A stretch of DNA of 6,257 bases from NCBI GenBank assembly GCA_049421025.1, contig JBMSMG010000088.1, forward strand, positions 1 through 6,257, given 5' to 3'. The translations under genes and the position numbers were made by a program. This document shows positions 1 to 4,961 of this stretch, piece by piece. The stretch's first letter is position 1. Each line of letters begins with the position of its first letter. This stretch comes from RGUW01 sp049421025. Lineage in GTDB: Bacteria; Cyanobacteriota; Cyanobacteriia; PCC-6307; Cyanobiaceae. Below the pieces are notes generated by a model. The model was not told the origin of the DNA and did no database searches. It saw nothing but the letters and a program-made list of their open reading frames with translations.

Positions 1-56
1 TGGCCTCGATCCACGCGATCAGCGGCATTCAGCAAGCCCATCCGGTCACCCTCTGA
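1..56 (+). CDS. serA: 3' end of D-3-phosphoglycerate dehydrogenase (partial)
   Basis: Only the end of this gene is inside the window. Reading from base 3, the frame gives ASIHAISGIQQAHPVTL followed by TGA at 54-56. This resembles the extreme C-terminus of cyanobacterial SerA, where the ACT domain ends in a segment like SIxxIxGIxxAHPVxL. SerA oxidises 3-phosphoglycerate to 3-phosphohydroxypyruvate, the first step of serine synthesis, in the cytoplasm. The stop codon shares its last A with the prmA start (TGATG), so the two genes are probably co-transcribed and translationally coupled. The identification rests on 17 residues and on remembered serA-prmA adjacency in cyanobacteria, so the product name is likely but not proven. 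That a coding frame ends here is well supported. Confidence 0.7.
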   Translation, partial: ASIHAISGIQQAHPVTL

Positions 57-970
57 TGGGGCTCACCTGGTGGCGGCTCGAGATGGCCGCCCCGGCCGAG
101 CTCGAAGAATCGCTGCTGTGGAAGCTGCCGCAGCTGGGCATCCATCGGGTGGCACTGCAGCACAAACCAGACGCTCCAGCTGAGCGCCAGTTGGTCGCTT
201 GGCTGCCGGCCAGTGAATGGACCACCGCCGAACGCGTCAGCTTGGAGCAATCGCTCACCCCGCTCGCCGAAACCTTTGGGTTGCCATTGCCAGTGATGCA
301 GTGGCAGGAGCAGCCCGATGAAGACTGGAGCCTCAGCTGGAAGCAGCATTGGCAGAGCGATCCTGTTGGGGATCGGCTGTTGATCCTGCCGGCCTGGCTC
401 GACTGTCCGAGCGAGCACGCCGATCGCTTGTGCATCCGCATGGATCCAGGTAGCGCCTTTGGGACCGGCAGCCATCCCACGACCCGGCTGTGCCTGGAAG
501 CACTTGAGGCTCTTTGCGCTGAGCGCGAGGGATCCCTCGAGGGCTTGCACGTGGCCGATCTGGGTTGCGGCAGCGGCGTGCTGGGCCTAGCGGCGCTGCG
601 GCTTGGCGCCAAGGCCGTGGCCGCGGCCGATACCGATTCGCTGGCGGTCACGGCCACCACAGACAATGCCGCGCTCAATGGGCTGGACCTGCAGCTTGAG
701 GCCGTGCAGGGTTCGGCCGAGGCCCTGGCGCAGCTGCTGCAGGGCCAACCGGCCGATCTGCTGCTCTGCAACATCCTGGCGCCGGTGATCGAGGCCCTCG
801 CTCCCAGCTTTGATGCGCTGCTGAGTTCCCAGGGCGTGGGCCTGCTCAGCGGCTTGCTGGTGGAGCAGGCGCCCAGGCTTCAGCAGGTTTTGGCAGATCT
901 GGGTTGGCAGGCCGATTTGACGGCACAGAACGGGGCCTGGGGGCTGCTGGTGTTACATAAGTCACGCTGA
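56..970 (+). CDS. prmA: Ribosomal protein L11 methyltransferase PrmA
   Basis: A 304-residue cytoplasmic class I SAM-dependent methyltransferase, close to the usual family length of about 290-300. PrmA methylates lysines and the N-terminus of ribosomal protein L11. The first roughly 90 residues match the L11-recognition domain (opening MGLTWWRLEM), followed by a linker with WSLSWKQHW at 91-99. The catalytic domain shows DPGSAFGTGSHPTT at 130-143, SAM-binding motif I DLGCGSGVLG at 168-177, an acidic motif II residue at D192 in AADTD, and the NIL motif at 239-241 (CNILAPVIEALAP), the family version of motif IV. ATG at 56 is chosen because it gives the normal N-terminus and overlaps the upstream stop by one base; there is no clear Shine-Dalgarno sequence, which suits translational coupling. 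All key motifs are present and the frame is intact. The gene ends inside a hairpin (964-984). Confidence 0.95.
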   Translation: MGLTWWRLEMAAPAELEESLLWKLPQLGIHRVALQHKPDAPAERQLVAWLPASEWTTAERVSLEQSLTPLAETFGLPLPVMQWQEQPDEDWSLSWKQHWQSDPVGDRLLILPAWLDCPSEHADRLCIRMDPGSAFGTGSHPTTRLCLEALEALCAEREGSLEGLHVADLGCGSGVLGLAALRLGAKAVAAADTDSLAVTATTDNAALNGLDLQLEAVQGSAEALAQLLQGQPADLLLCNILAPVIEALAPSFDALLSSQGVGLLSGLLVEQAPRLQQVLADLGWQADLTAQNGAWGLLVLHKSR

Positions 971-984
971 TCGGTGATCAGCGT
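964..984 (+). terminator. Hairpin over the prmA stop codon, possible weak terminator
   Basis: A perfect 9-bp inverted repeat, ACGCTGATC, loop GGT, GATCAGCGT, contains the prmA TGA (968-970) in its 5' arm. Only three T residues span the end of the stem and its flank before a G, so termination by the classic intrinsic mechanism would be weak. It may end serA-prmA transcription partially, protect the 3' end, or influence release at the stop. The structure is read directly; its role is inferred. Confidence 0.5.
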
Positions 985-1042
985 TTGATTGGGCTTCCCG
1001 GCATCAGCGCCCAAAACTGTCTGGAATGGCCTGCGGCGGATG

Positions 1043-1048
1043 TATGAA
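1043..1048 (+). promoter_or_regulatory. Candidate petF -10 element
   Basis: TATGAA is the best -10-like hexamer in the 131-base gap between prmA and petF. A start site about seven bases downstream would put the leader hairpin at 1059-1085 almost at the 5' end of the mRNA. No convincing -35 is seen (TCTGGA lies at 17-bp spacing). A promoter is expected because petF is usually abundantly expressed as a single-gene unit, but its exact position is weakly supported. Confidence 0.22.
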
Positions 1049-1058
1049 GGGCGGGTCC

Positions 1059-1085
1059 TACAGGCCCGGCTTCCGGGTGCCTGTG
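1059..1085 (+). promoter_or_regulatory. Stem-loop in the petF 5' leader
   Basis: An 11-bp stem-loop ends 16 bases before the petF ATG. The outer stem pairs TACAGG (1059-1064) with CCTGTG (1080-1085), including one U-G pair. A two-base bulge, TG (1078-1079), follows. The inner stem pairs CCCGG (1065-1069) with CCGGG (1073-1077) around a CTT loop. No T-run follows, so it is not a terminator. The bases between it and the start codon are pyrimidine-rich and look unstructured. It is a good candidate for a 5' stabilising element or a site of post-transcriptional control of ferredoxin; function is inferred. Confidence 0.5.
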
Positions 1086-1101
1086 AGCCCCAATCCTTTT
1101 C

Positions 1102-1401
1102 ATGGCTTCCTACAAGGTCACCCTCATCAGCGAGAGCGAAGGCCTCAACAAGACCATCGAGGTTCCCGACGATCAGTACATCCTTGATGCTGCTGAAGAG
1201 CAGGGCATCGACCTGCCCTACTCCTGCCGCGCTGGCGCCTGCTCCACCTGCGCCGGCAAGCTCACCGCTGGCACCGTCGATCAAAGCGATCAGAGCTTCC
1301 TCGACGACGACCAGATCGAAGCTGGTTTCGTGCTGACCTGCGTGGCTTACCCCACCAGCGACTGCACCATCAAGACCCATGCAGAAGAAGAGCTGTACTG
1401 A
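1102..1401 (+). CDS. petF: Plant-type [2Fe-2S] ferredoxin PetF
   Basis: A 99-residue soluble ferredoxin, the standard size for cyanobacterial PetF. It accepts electrons from photosystem I and passes them to ferredoxin-NADP reductase, nitrogen assimilation enzymes and thioredoxin reductase. The four cluster ligands are C42, C47, C50 and C80, in the classic arrangement CRAGACSTC at 42-50 followed by TC at 79-80. Many acidic residues and the C-terminal EEELY are typical of the surface that docks with FNR. The start at 1102 gives the usual MASYKVTL opening; there is no Shine-Dalgarno sequence, only CCTTTTC just before ATG. The gene stands alone: hairpin-bearing leader upstream, intrinsic terminator at 1471-1493 downstream. 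Paralogues exist in these genomes, but the length and sequence favour the main photosynthetic form. Confidence 0.96.
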   Translation: MASYKVTLISESEGLNKTIEVPDDQYILDAAEEQGIDLPYSCRAGACSTCAGKLTAGTVDQSDQSFLDDDQIEAGFVLTCVAYPTSDCTIKTHAEEELY

Positions 1402-1409
1402 GCTCTTTT
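1386..1409 (+). other. Stem-loop across the petF stop codon
   Basis: AAGAGCT (1388-1394) pairs perfectly with AGCTCTT (1401-1407). The stem extends to nine pairs with A1386-T1409 and a G-U pair. The six-base loop, GTACTG, carries the first two bases of the TGA stop, and the third base opens the 3' arm. The 3' arm ends in CTCTTTTG, so it has a short U-run, but those bases are part of the stem. It could slow ribosomes at the stop or protect the coding region from 3' exonucleases. Confidence 0.4.
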
Positions 1410-1420
1410 GCAGCTAACGA

Positions 1421-1459
1421 GGCGGATCAGTGCATGGGCCCAGCCCGTCTTGATCCGTC
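1421..1459 (+). other. Extended imperfect hairpin in the petF 3' region
   Basis: A 39-base hairpin lies between the petF stop and its terminator. The outer stem pairs GGCGGATCAG (1421-1430) with TTGATCCGTC (1450-1459), ten pairs with two G-U. An internal loop (TGC opposite C1449) separates this from a six-pair inner stem, ATGGGC (1434-1439) with GCCCGT (1443-1448), closed by a CCA loop. With the stem-loop at 1386-1409 and the terminator at 1471-1493, the petF transcript carries three successive 3' structures. Possible roles are mRNA stability or a 3'-end-derived small RNA. The pairing is seen; the role is inferred. Confidence 0.42.
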
Positions 1460-1470
1460 CCTAACTCTTT

Positions 1471-1493
1471 GCCACCCTTCGGGGTGGCTTTTT
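1471..1493 (+). terminator. Intrinsic terminator of petF
   Basis: A textbook rho-independent terminator: GCCACCC, TTCG, GGGTGGC, then TTTTT. The 7-bp stem is closed by the very stable C(UUCG)G tetraloop. It sits 70 bases after the petF stop and 20 bases before the next start codon, so it should separate petF from the downstream gene. Confidence 0.9.
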
Positions 1494-1513
1494 GATGGCC
1501 ACCGGCACTGTTC

Positions 1514-1891
1514 ATGGTTCAACACCTGCTCCTTCCCGGCAGCGAACACACCAGCCCCGGGGGGCAGTTCAGCTACAGGGTGCTGGGACCCTGTTGCCGC
1601 CTGTTTGATCGCGAAGAGCTGCCATGGCCCTGCTGCCGCCTGGCCTGGCGCAGCAAGGAGCCCAGCTGGCGCCGCGTCGGTCGTCGCTTTGTGGCCGATC
1701 TGGCTGCGCGCCGCTGCCCGTCCTATGCGGTCGAGCTGCTGCAGCCCGGCACCCGAGCAACCCGCACTGTGATCACCCTGTTTTCACAGAGGCTCTCGGC
1801 CGAGTTGCAGGAGTGGTGGTACAGCAAACAGCCGGCTTCAATGGAGCCAGATAATGCGCTCCCCCCGCTTGCCGAATCACAGGTGGCCTGA
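1514..1891 (+). CDS. Small conserved-looking hypothetical protein
   Basis: I do not recognise this 125-residue protein. It has no signal peptide and no membrane segment. It is rich in Arg and Trp in the middle (about residues 43-67, very basic) and has an acidic, proline-containing tail (about 109-125). Five cysteines are present: C27, C28, C40, C41 and C68. The pentapeptide PCCRL occurs twice, at 26-30 and 39-43, thirteen residues apart. The segment QEWWYSKQ at 99-106 is a further distinctive patch. Codon use is like that of its neighbours (third positions mostly G or C), which supports a real gene over the overlapping + frames. The ATG at 1514 is the first in frame after the petF terminator; no Shine-Dalgarno site is visible, and no promoter is obvious in the 20-base gap. 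It ends against a terminator shared with psbV. The paired cysteines could bind metal or form disulfides, but no function is assigned. Confidence 0.7.
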   Translation: MVQHLLLPGSEHTSPGGQFSYRVLGPCCRLFDREELPWPCCRLAWRSKEPSWRRVGRRFVADLAARRCPSYAVELLQPGTRATRTVITLFSQRLSAELQEWWYSKQPASMEPDNALPPLAESQVA

Positions 1892-1923
1892 GAGTCCGTC
1901 CATCGGCCATCGGCGCAAACAAA

Positions 1924-1952
1924 AACCCCGCCTGTTGGGCGGGGTTGTCTTT
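1924..1952. terminator. Bidirectional terminator between the small gene and psbV
   Basis: AACCCCGCC (1924-1932), loop TGTTG, GGCGGGGTT (1938-1946): a 9-bp GC-rich stem. On the + strand it is followed by TTGTCTTT. On the - strand the stem is followed by a strong T-run, because the + strand has AACAAAAA before it. It lies 32 bases after the + strand gene and 37 bases past the psbV stop, so it can end both convergent transcripts, most strongly psbV. Confidence 0.88.
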
Positions 1953-1989
1953 GGCTTGACGCCGTTGATCAAACGCTGAACAACGCAGA

Positions 1990-2508
1990 TCAGAAGTAGA
2001 TCTTGCCGCCGCCCCACTGGACGCCTTGCACTTTGGGTGCCACCAGGATGTAACCAGCCATCAGGCGCAGGTCGTTGTCGTCGAGATCGCGCATTTTGAC
2101 GAACACATCGCTGCTGCGCAGGCTCGGGTGCACGTCGGCAATCGAGTATTCCCCGTCGTAGGAGGTCGGATCCTTCATGTAATCGACCAGGGCTTCGACG
2201 TTGTCGCGGGCCGGGGTGGCCAGAGCCAGGGTCTCAGGGTCGAGCCCGACGTTTTGATTGGTCTTGGTGATGCCGCCGGCATGGCATTCGCCGCAGCTGT
2301 TGTTGAAGAGCTTGCGGCCGCTCTTGATCTCTTGCTCGCTGAAGGTCACCTGGGTGCCATCAGGATTGGCAGGCACGGTGAGCTGATCAGTGCTCCACTG
2401 GGCGGCTAGGGCCTCCCCGCCAAAGCCGGTGACCAGCAGCAAAGCCAGGGGCAGGACCAGCAGAAGGCGGCCAAGGGCGCACAAAGCGGTCGAAACAAGA
2501 CGGGCCAT
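1990..2508 (-). CDS. psbV: Cytochrome c-550, photosystem II extrinsic protein PsbV
   Basis: A 172-residue precursor of the lumenal c-type cytochrome that stabilises the oxygen-evolving complex of photosystem II in cyanobacteria. Residues 1-35 form a signal peptide: an Arg-containing start, a Leu-rich core and an ALA cleavage motif at 33-35, giving a mature protein of 137 residues starting at A36. The haem attachment motif is CGECH at 72-76. In mature numbering the axial ligands fall at H41 (precursor H76) and H92 (precursor H127, in ADVHPSLRS), exactly the bis-histidine positions known for Thermosynechococcus PsbV. ETLALATP, VDYMKDPTSYDGE and the C-terminal WGGGKIYF are also characteristic. 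The start at 2508 gives a normal-length signal peptide; no Shine-Dalgarno site is evident. The gene follows rnz by 98 bases on the same strand but probably has its own promoter. No second c-type cytochrome gene lies next to it in this window. Confidence 0.97.
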   Translation of the reverse strand: MARLVSTALCALGRLLLVLPLALLLVTGFGGEALAAQWSTDQLTVPANPDGTQVTFSEQEIKSGRKLFNNSCGECHAGGITKTNQNVGLDPETLALATPARDNVEALVDYMKDPTSYDGEYSIADVHPSLRSSDVFVKMRDLDDNDLRLMAGYILVAPKVQGVQWGGGKIYF

Positions 2509-2529
2509 GGGAGAAGCCTGAACGGTGTT

Positions 2530-2538
2530 CTTGTATCA
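2530..2538 (-). promoter_or_regulatory. Candidate extended -10 promoter for psbV
   Basis: On the - strand the sequence TGATACAAG reads as an extended -10 (TG, one base, TACAAG), about 22-30 bases before the psbV ATG. At 17-bp spacing the -35 position (TCCGCC) is poor, as expected for an extended -10 promoter. It is the best promoter-like site in the rnz-psbV gap, but the match to consensus is modest. Confidence 0.3.
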
Positions 2539-2589
2539 CGGCGGAAGGGGCCGGCGGACCAGAAACACGCGAACTGTTGCAGGCCTACT

Positions 2590-2604
2590 CAGGGCGCTGC
2601 CCTG
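2590..2604 (-). other. Small inverted repeat after the rnz stop
   Basis: CAGGGC, three-base loop, GCCCTG: a perfect 6-bp stem beginning two bases beyond the rnz stop codon. No T-run follows on the - strand, so it is a poor terminator. It might be an rnz 3'-end stabiliser. The remainder of the 98-base rnz-psbV gap shows only the candidate psbV promoter. Confidence 0.3.
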
Positions 2605-2606
2605 GT

Positions 2607-3557
2607 TCATTGCTCTGAGGGCAGCACGTCGATGCTCAGGAAATCTTTGGCGACCATGGTGTTGGCAAAGATGGACTGCGCCTCGGCCACCAGATCGTCG
2701 GGGGTCATCGGATTGCCTGGCATGTAGCGAGGGCTCAGATGCGTCAGCACCAGCTGCTTGACGCCCGCCGCTAGGGCCGTCTGGGCCGCCATCGTGCTGG
2801 TCGAGTGCTGCCGCGCAATCGCCAGTTCAGCTTCGCTGTGGCAAAAGGTGCTCTCGTGGATCAGCAGGTCGGCGCCTTGGGCGAGTTGCACCGCAGCCTC
2901 TGAGAACACGGTGTCCGTGCAATACACCACGCTGACGCCAGGACGCTCGGGTCCGGTCAGGCTGGCGCCGTTAATGATGCGGCCATCGTCCAAGGTGACC
3001 GTGCGGCCGGCCTTGAGCTCGCCGTAGATGGGGCCTGGAGGAATGCCCAGCTCCTTGGCCTTGGCGAGATCAAAGCGGCCGGCCCGGGGTTTTTGATCGA
3101 CCCGGTAGGCGTAGGCCGGCACCCGGTGCGTCAACGGCGCGCAGCGCACCTGCAGGTCGTCGTCTTCGAAGATCAAGGCGCCGCTAGCGGCGGCCTGGCG
3201 CACCTTGTGGCTGCGCAGCGGGTAGCCGATGCGGGTTGAGCTGGTCCGCAGCACCCCTTCGAGGTAATCGCGCAGCAGATCGGGCCCGTAAAGATCGATG
3301 CCGGGGCAGCTCCCCGCCAAGCCAAGGCTGGCGAGCAGCCCCGGCAGGCCGAACACGTGGTCGCCGTGCATGTGGGTGATGAAGATGCGCCTCAGCTGGC
3401 TCACCCGCAGCTCACTGCGCAGGAACTGATGCTGGGTCGCTTCGCCGCAATCAAACAGCCACAGCTCGCTGCGCTGGGGCAGGCGCAGGGCCACGGCCGA
3501 GACGTTGCGGCCGCGGGTCGGCACGCCCGAACTGGTGCCCAGAAAGGTGACCTGCAC
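2607..3557 (-). CDS. rnz: Ribonuclease Z (tRNA 3'-endonuclease)
   Basis: A metallo-beta-lactamase-fold nuclease that cuts precursor tRNAs after the discriminator base so that CCA can be added. Numbered from the GTG at 3557 it is 316 residues, near the 307-320 typical of the bacterial short form. The start reads (M)QVTFLGTSSGVPT, the usual N-terminus. The zinc motif THMHGDH is at 61-67 (H62, H64, D66, H67). Other metal or catalytic residues are H144 (PLTHRVPAY), D215 (YCTDT), H234 (HEST) and H273 (THLSPRY). The exosite arm that grips tRNA is seen as GIPPGPIYGELKAG around 171-184. The frame stays open to further GTG codons at 3587 and 3596, but these add a non-family tail and crowd the divergent gene. 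An AGAGG site ten bases upstream supports GTG 3557. It is followed on the same strand by psbV. Confidence 0.95.
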   Translation of the reverse strand: MQVTFLGTSSGVPTRGRNVSAVALRLPQRSELWLFDCGEATQHQFLRSELRVSQLRRIFITHMHGDHVFGLPGLLASLGLAGSCPGIDLYGPDLLRDYLEGVLRTSSTRIGYPLRSHKVRQAAASGALIFEDDDLQVRCAPLTHRVPAYAYRVDQKPRAGRFDLAKAKELGIPPGPIYGELKAGRTVTLDDGRIINGASLTGPERPGVSVVYCTDTVFSEAAVQLAQGADLLIHESTFCHSEAELAIARQHSTSTMAAQTALAAGVKQLVLTHLSPRYMPGNPMTPDDLVAEAQSIFANTMVAKDFLSIDVLPSEQ

Positions 3558-3567
3558 GCCCGAACCG

Positions 3568-3572
3568 CCTCT
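3568..3572 (-). promoter_or_regulatory. Ribosome binding site supporting the rnz GTG start
   Basis: AGAGG on the - strand lies ten bases before the GTG at 3557. The spacing is a little long but usable, and few other genes here show any such site. It favours 3557 over the upstream in-frame GTG codons at 3587 and 3596. Confidence 0.4.
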
Positions 3573-3593
3573 GGCGCATGCTGCCACGGCCGA

Positions 3594-3599
3594 CACAAT
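3594..3599 (+). promoter_or_regulatory. Candidate -10 immediately before the SpoIID-like gene
   Basis: CACAAT matches the TATAAT consensus at four of six positions and sits seven bases before the ATG at 3606. Transcription from it would begin at or next to the start codon, giving a leaderless mRNA. There is no good -35 and no Shine-Dalgarno site in the 48-base divergent gap with rnz. A promoter inside rnz is an equal possibility. Confidence 0.2.
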
Positions 3600-3605
3600 G
3601 GGGCG

Positions 3606-4961
3606 ATGCGCATTGCCTGGCGAGAGCTATTGCGGGTTGTGCCCCTGGCCCTTGTGGTGCCAGGTGTTGTGGCGGCTGGCCTTGGCCAGAGTGCCGCCTC
3701 AGCTGCCGAGTTGAGCTTGCCTCAGGTGTTGGGTCCGGTGGCCATCAATACGGCTGCTGCGAGCAGTGATCCTGAGTTGCGCGTGTTGCTGCAGCAGGAT
3801 TCAGAGATTCAGCTCGAGGCAAGCGCTCAGCCGCTGCTGCTGCGCAGCGCTGACGGCAACCGCCTTGGCACGCTTGAGCCAGGTCAACAGCTGCGACTAG
3901 AGCTCGATGGTTCGAGTCCCGCAGGGCTGCTGCTCAGCTGGCCGGCAGGCCAGCCGATGGCTCTCACTGAGCTTTGGCTTGAGCCGGCCGCCCCTGAAGC
4001 CCTGATTGCTCTGCAGCAGCGCCTCTTTCGCGGGAGGCTGAGGGTGATGCGCCAGGGCGACAAGCTCCTGGCCATTAACCATGTGGCTCTTGAGGCCTAT
4101 CTGCCCAGTGTGGTGGGCAGTGAAATGCCCGCCAGCTGGCCGCAGTCGGCCTTGCGTGCCCAGGCGGTCGCAGCACGCACCTATGCCCTCAGGCAGCGGC
4201 GCAGCCAGGAGCCCTTTGATCTGCAGGCCACCACGGCCAGCCAGGTCTACAAGGGTGTGGGCGGTGAGACCCCTTCCACCCGCGAGGCGGTGGAGGCTAC
4301 CCGCGGTCAGGTGCTCACGTATCAGGGCTCGTTGATTGACGCGGTGTTTCACAGCAGCAGTGGCGGCAGCACCGAAGCCAGCGGCGAACTGTGGGCGCAG
4401 CAGTTGCCCTATCTGGTGCCGGTGCCTGACTTTGATGACCACTCCCCTGTGCGGAGCTGGCAAGAGCGTTTTGATGCCAACCAGTTGCAGCAACGCTTCC
4501 CTGAAACGGGGGGTCTTTTGACGCTTCAGGTGACCTCACGCAGCAGCAGCGGCAGGGTGCGCCAGCTGCGGCTTGAGGGACCCCGCGGCGTGTTGAACCT
4601 GAGCGGGGCTGAGCTGCGCAAACGCCTGGCGCTGCGCAGCACCTGGATCGAGCTGGAGCTGCTGAGGCCAGCACCCCCAGCTGCAGCCGCCGCTCTTGAG
4701 GTGACACCTGATGGTGCGTTGGCCGGCACCTTGGAGCCGCCGATGCCGCCACCAATCCTGATGCCGTTGCTTCAGGAGAGTGCGTCTTCTGGTGCCGAGC
4801 CCCCCCTGGCCGGGTTGCTGATTCGCGGCCGCGGCTTTGGCCACGGCATTGGCATGAGCCAATGGGGCGCCCACGGATTGGCCCAGCGCGGTGCCAGCTA
4901 CACCGCCATCTTGCGCCACTACTACCCGGGAACCCAGATCAATGCCTACCGCGATCCCTGA
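3606..4961 (+). CDS. Secreted SpoIID/LytB-domain protein (predicted peptidoglycan lytic transglycosylase)
   Basis: A 451-residue exported protein of the SpoIID/LytB family (amidase enhancer family). Known SpoIID proteins cleave glycan strands already stripped of stem peptides. Residues 1 to about 34 form a signal peptide: a basic start (RIAWRELLR), a hydrophobic core and cleavage near SAASAA. A beta-rich module covers about 57-105. The SpoIID domain follows, with AINHVALEAYLPSVVGSEMP at 156-175; E173 corresponds to the catalytic glutamate of SpoIID. AQAVAARTYAL is at 185-195 and FHSSSGGSTE at 248-257. A Pro/Ala-rich linker at about 353-400 leads to the C-terminal signature GRGFGHGIGMSQWGA at 408-422 and HYYPGT at 438-443. 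ATG 3606 is chosen because it starts the signal peptide; upstream in-frame codons would run antisense inside rnz. The 3' end overlaps the NagB-like gene by 20 bases. The sequence shows no sporulation context, so a wall-remodelling role is inferred. Confidence 0.92.
   Translation: MRIAWRELLRVVPLALVVPGVVAAGLGQSAASAAELSLPQVLGPVAINTAAASSDPELRVLLQQDSEIQLEASAQPLLLRSADGNRLGTLEPGQQLRLELDGSSPAGLLLSWPAGQPMALTELWLEPAAPEALIALQQRLFRGRLRVMRQGDKLLAINHVALEAYLPSVVGSEMPASWPQSALRAQAVAARTYALRQRRSQEPFDLQATTASQVYKGVGGETPSTREAVEATRGQVLTYQGSLIDAVFHSSSGGSTEASGELWAQQLPYLVPVPDFDDHSPVRSWQERFDANQLQQRFPETGGLLTLQVTSRSSSGRVRQLRLEGPRGVLNLSGAELRKRLALRSTWIELELLRPAPPAAAAALEVTPDGALAGTLEPPMPPPILMPLLQESASSGAEPPLAGLLIRGRGFGHGIGMSQWGAHGLAQRGASYTAILRHYYPGTQINAYRDP

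Noticed and set aside
357..376. Inverted repeat GCGATCC/GGATCGGC inside prmA.
   Set aside because: It is inside well-conserved coding sequence with no T-run or regulatory context; chance pairing in GC-rich DNA is sufficient.
46..774. A 242-codon Ser/Ala-rich open frame on the - strand opposite prmA.
   Set aside because: The composition is that of an antisense shadow, and prmA is unambiguous on the + strand.
1434..1772. A + strand open frame starting just after petF and overlapping the small hypothetical gene.
   Set aside because: It reads through the petF terminator and its composition is irregular; the frame starting at 1514 has codon use like the neighbours.
1900..1913. Tandem CCATCGG CCATCGG.
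   Set aside because: Two 7-base copies are too few and too short to be called a meaningful repeat.
3357..3605. An 83-codon in-frame extension of the SpoIID-like protein upstream of its ATG, from an ATG at 3357.
   Set aside because: It runs antisense through the conserved N-terminal part of rnz and would bury the signal peptide inside the protein. MRIAWRELL at 3606 is a normal exported-protein start.
3909..3921. GGTTCGAGTCCC, which resembles the T-arm of a tRNA.
   Set aside because: The flanking five bases do not form the T stem properly (GATGG against CCCGC), no acceptor or anticodon arm is found, and the site lies inside the SpoIID-like coding sequence.
3897..4493. A 198-codon open frame on the - strand inside the SpoIID-like gene.
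   Set aside because: It lies opposite the conserved SpoIID domain, has no recognisable domain, and is expected by chance at this GC content.
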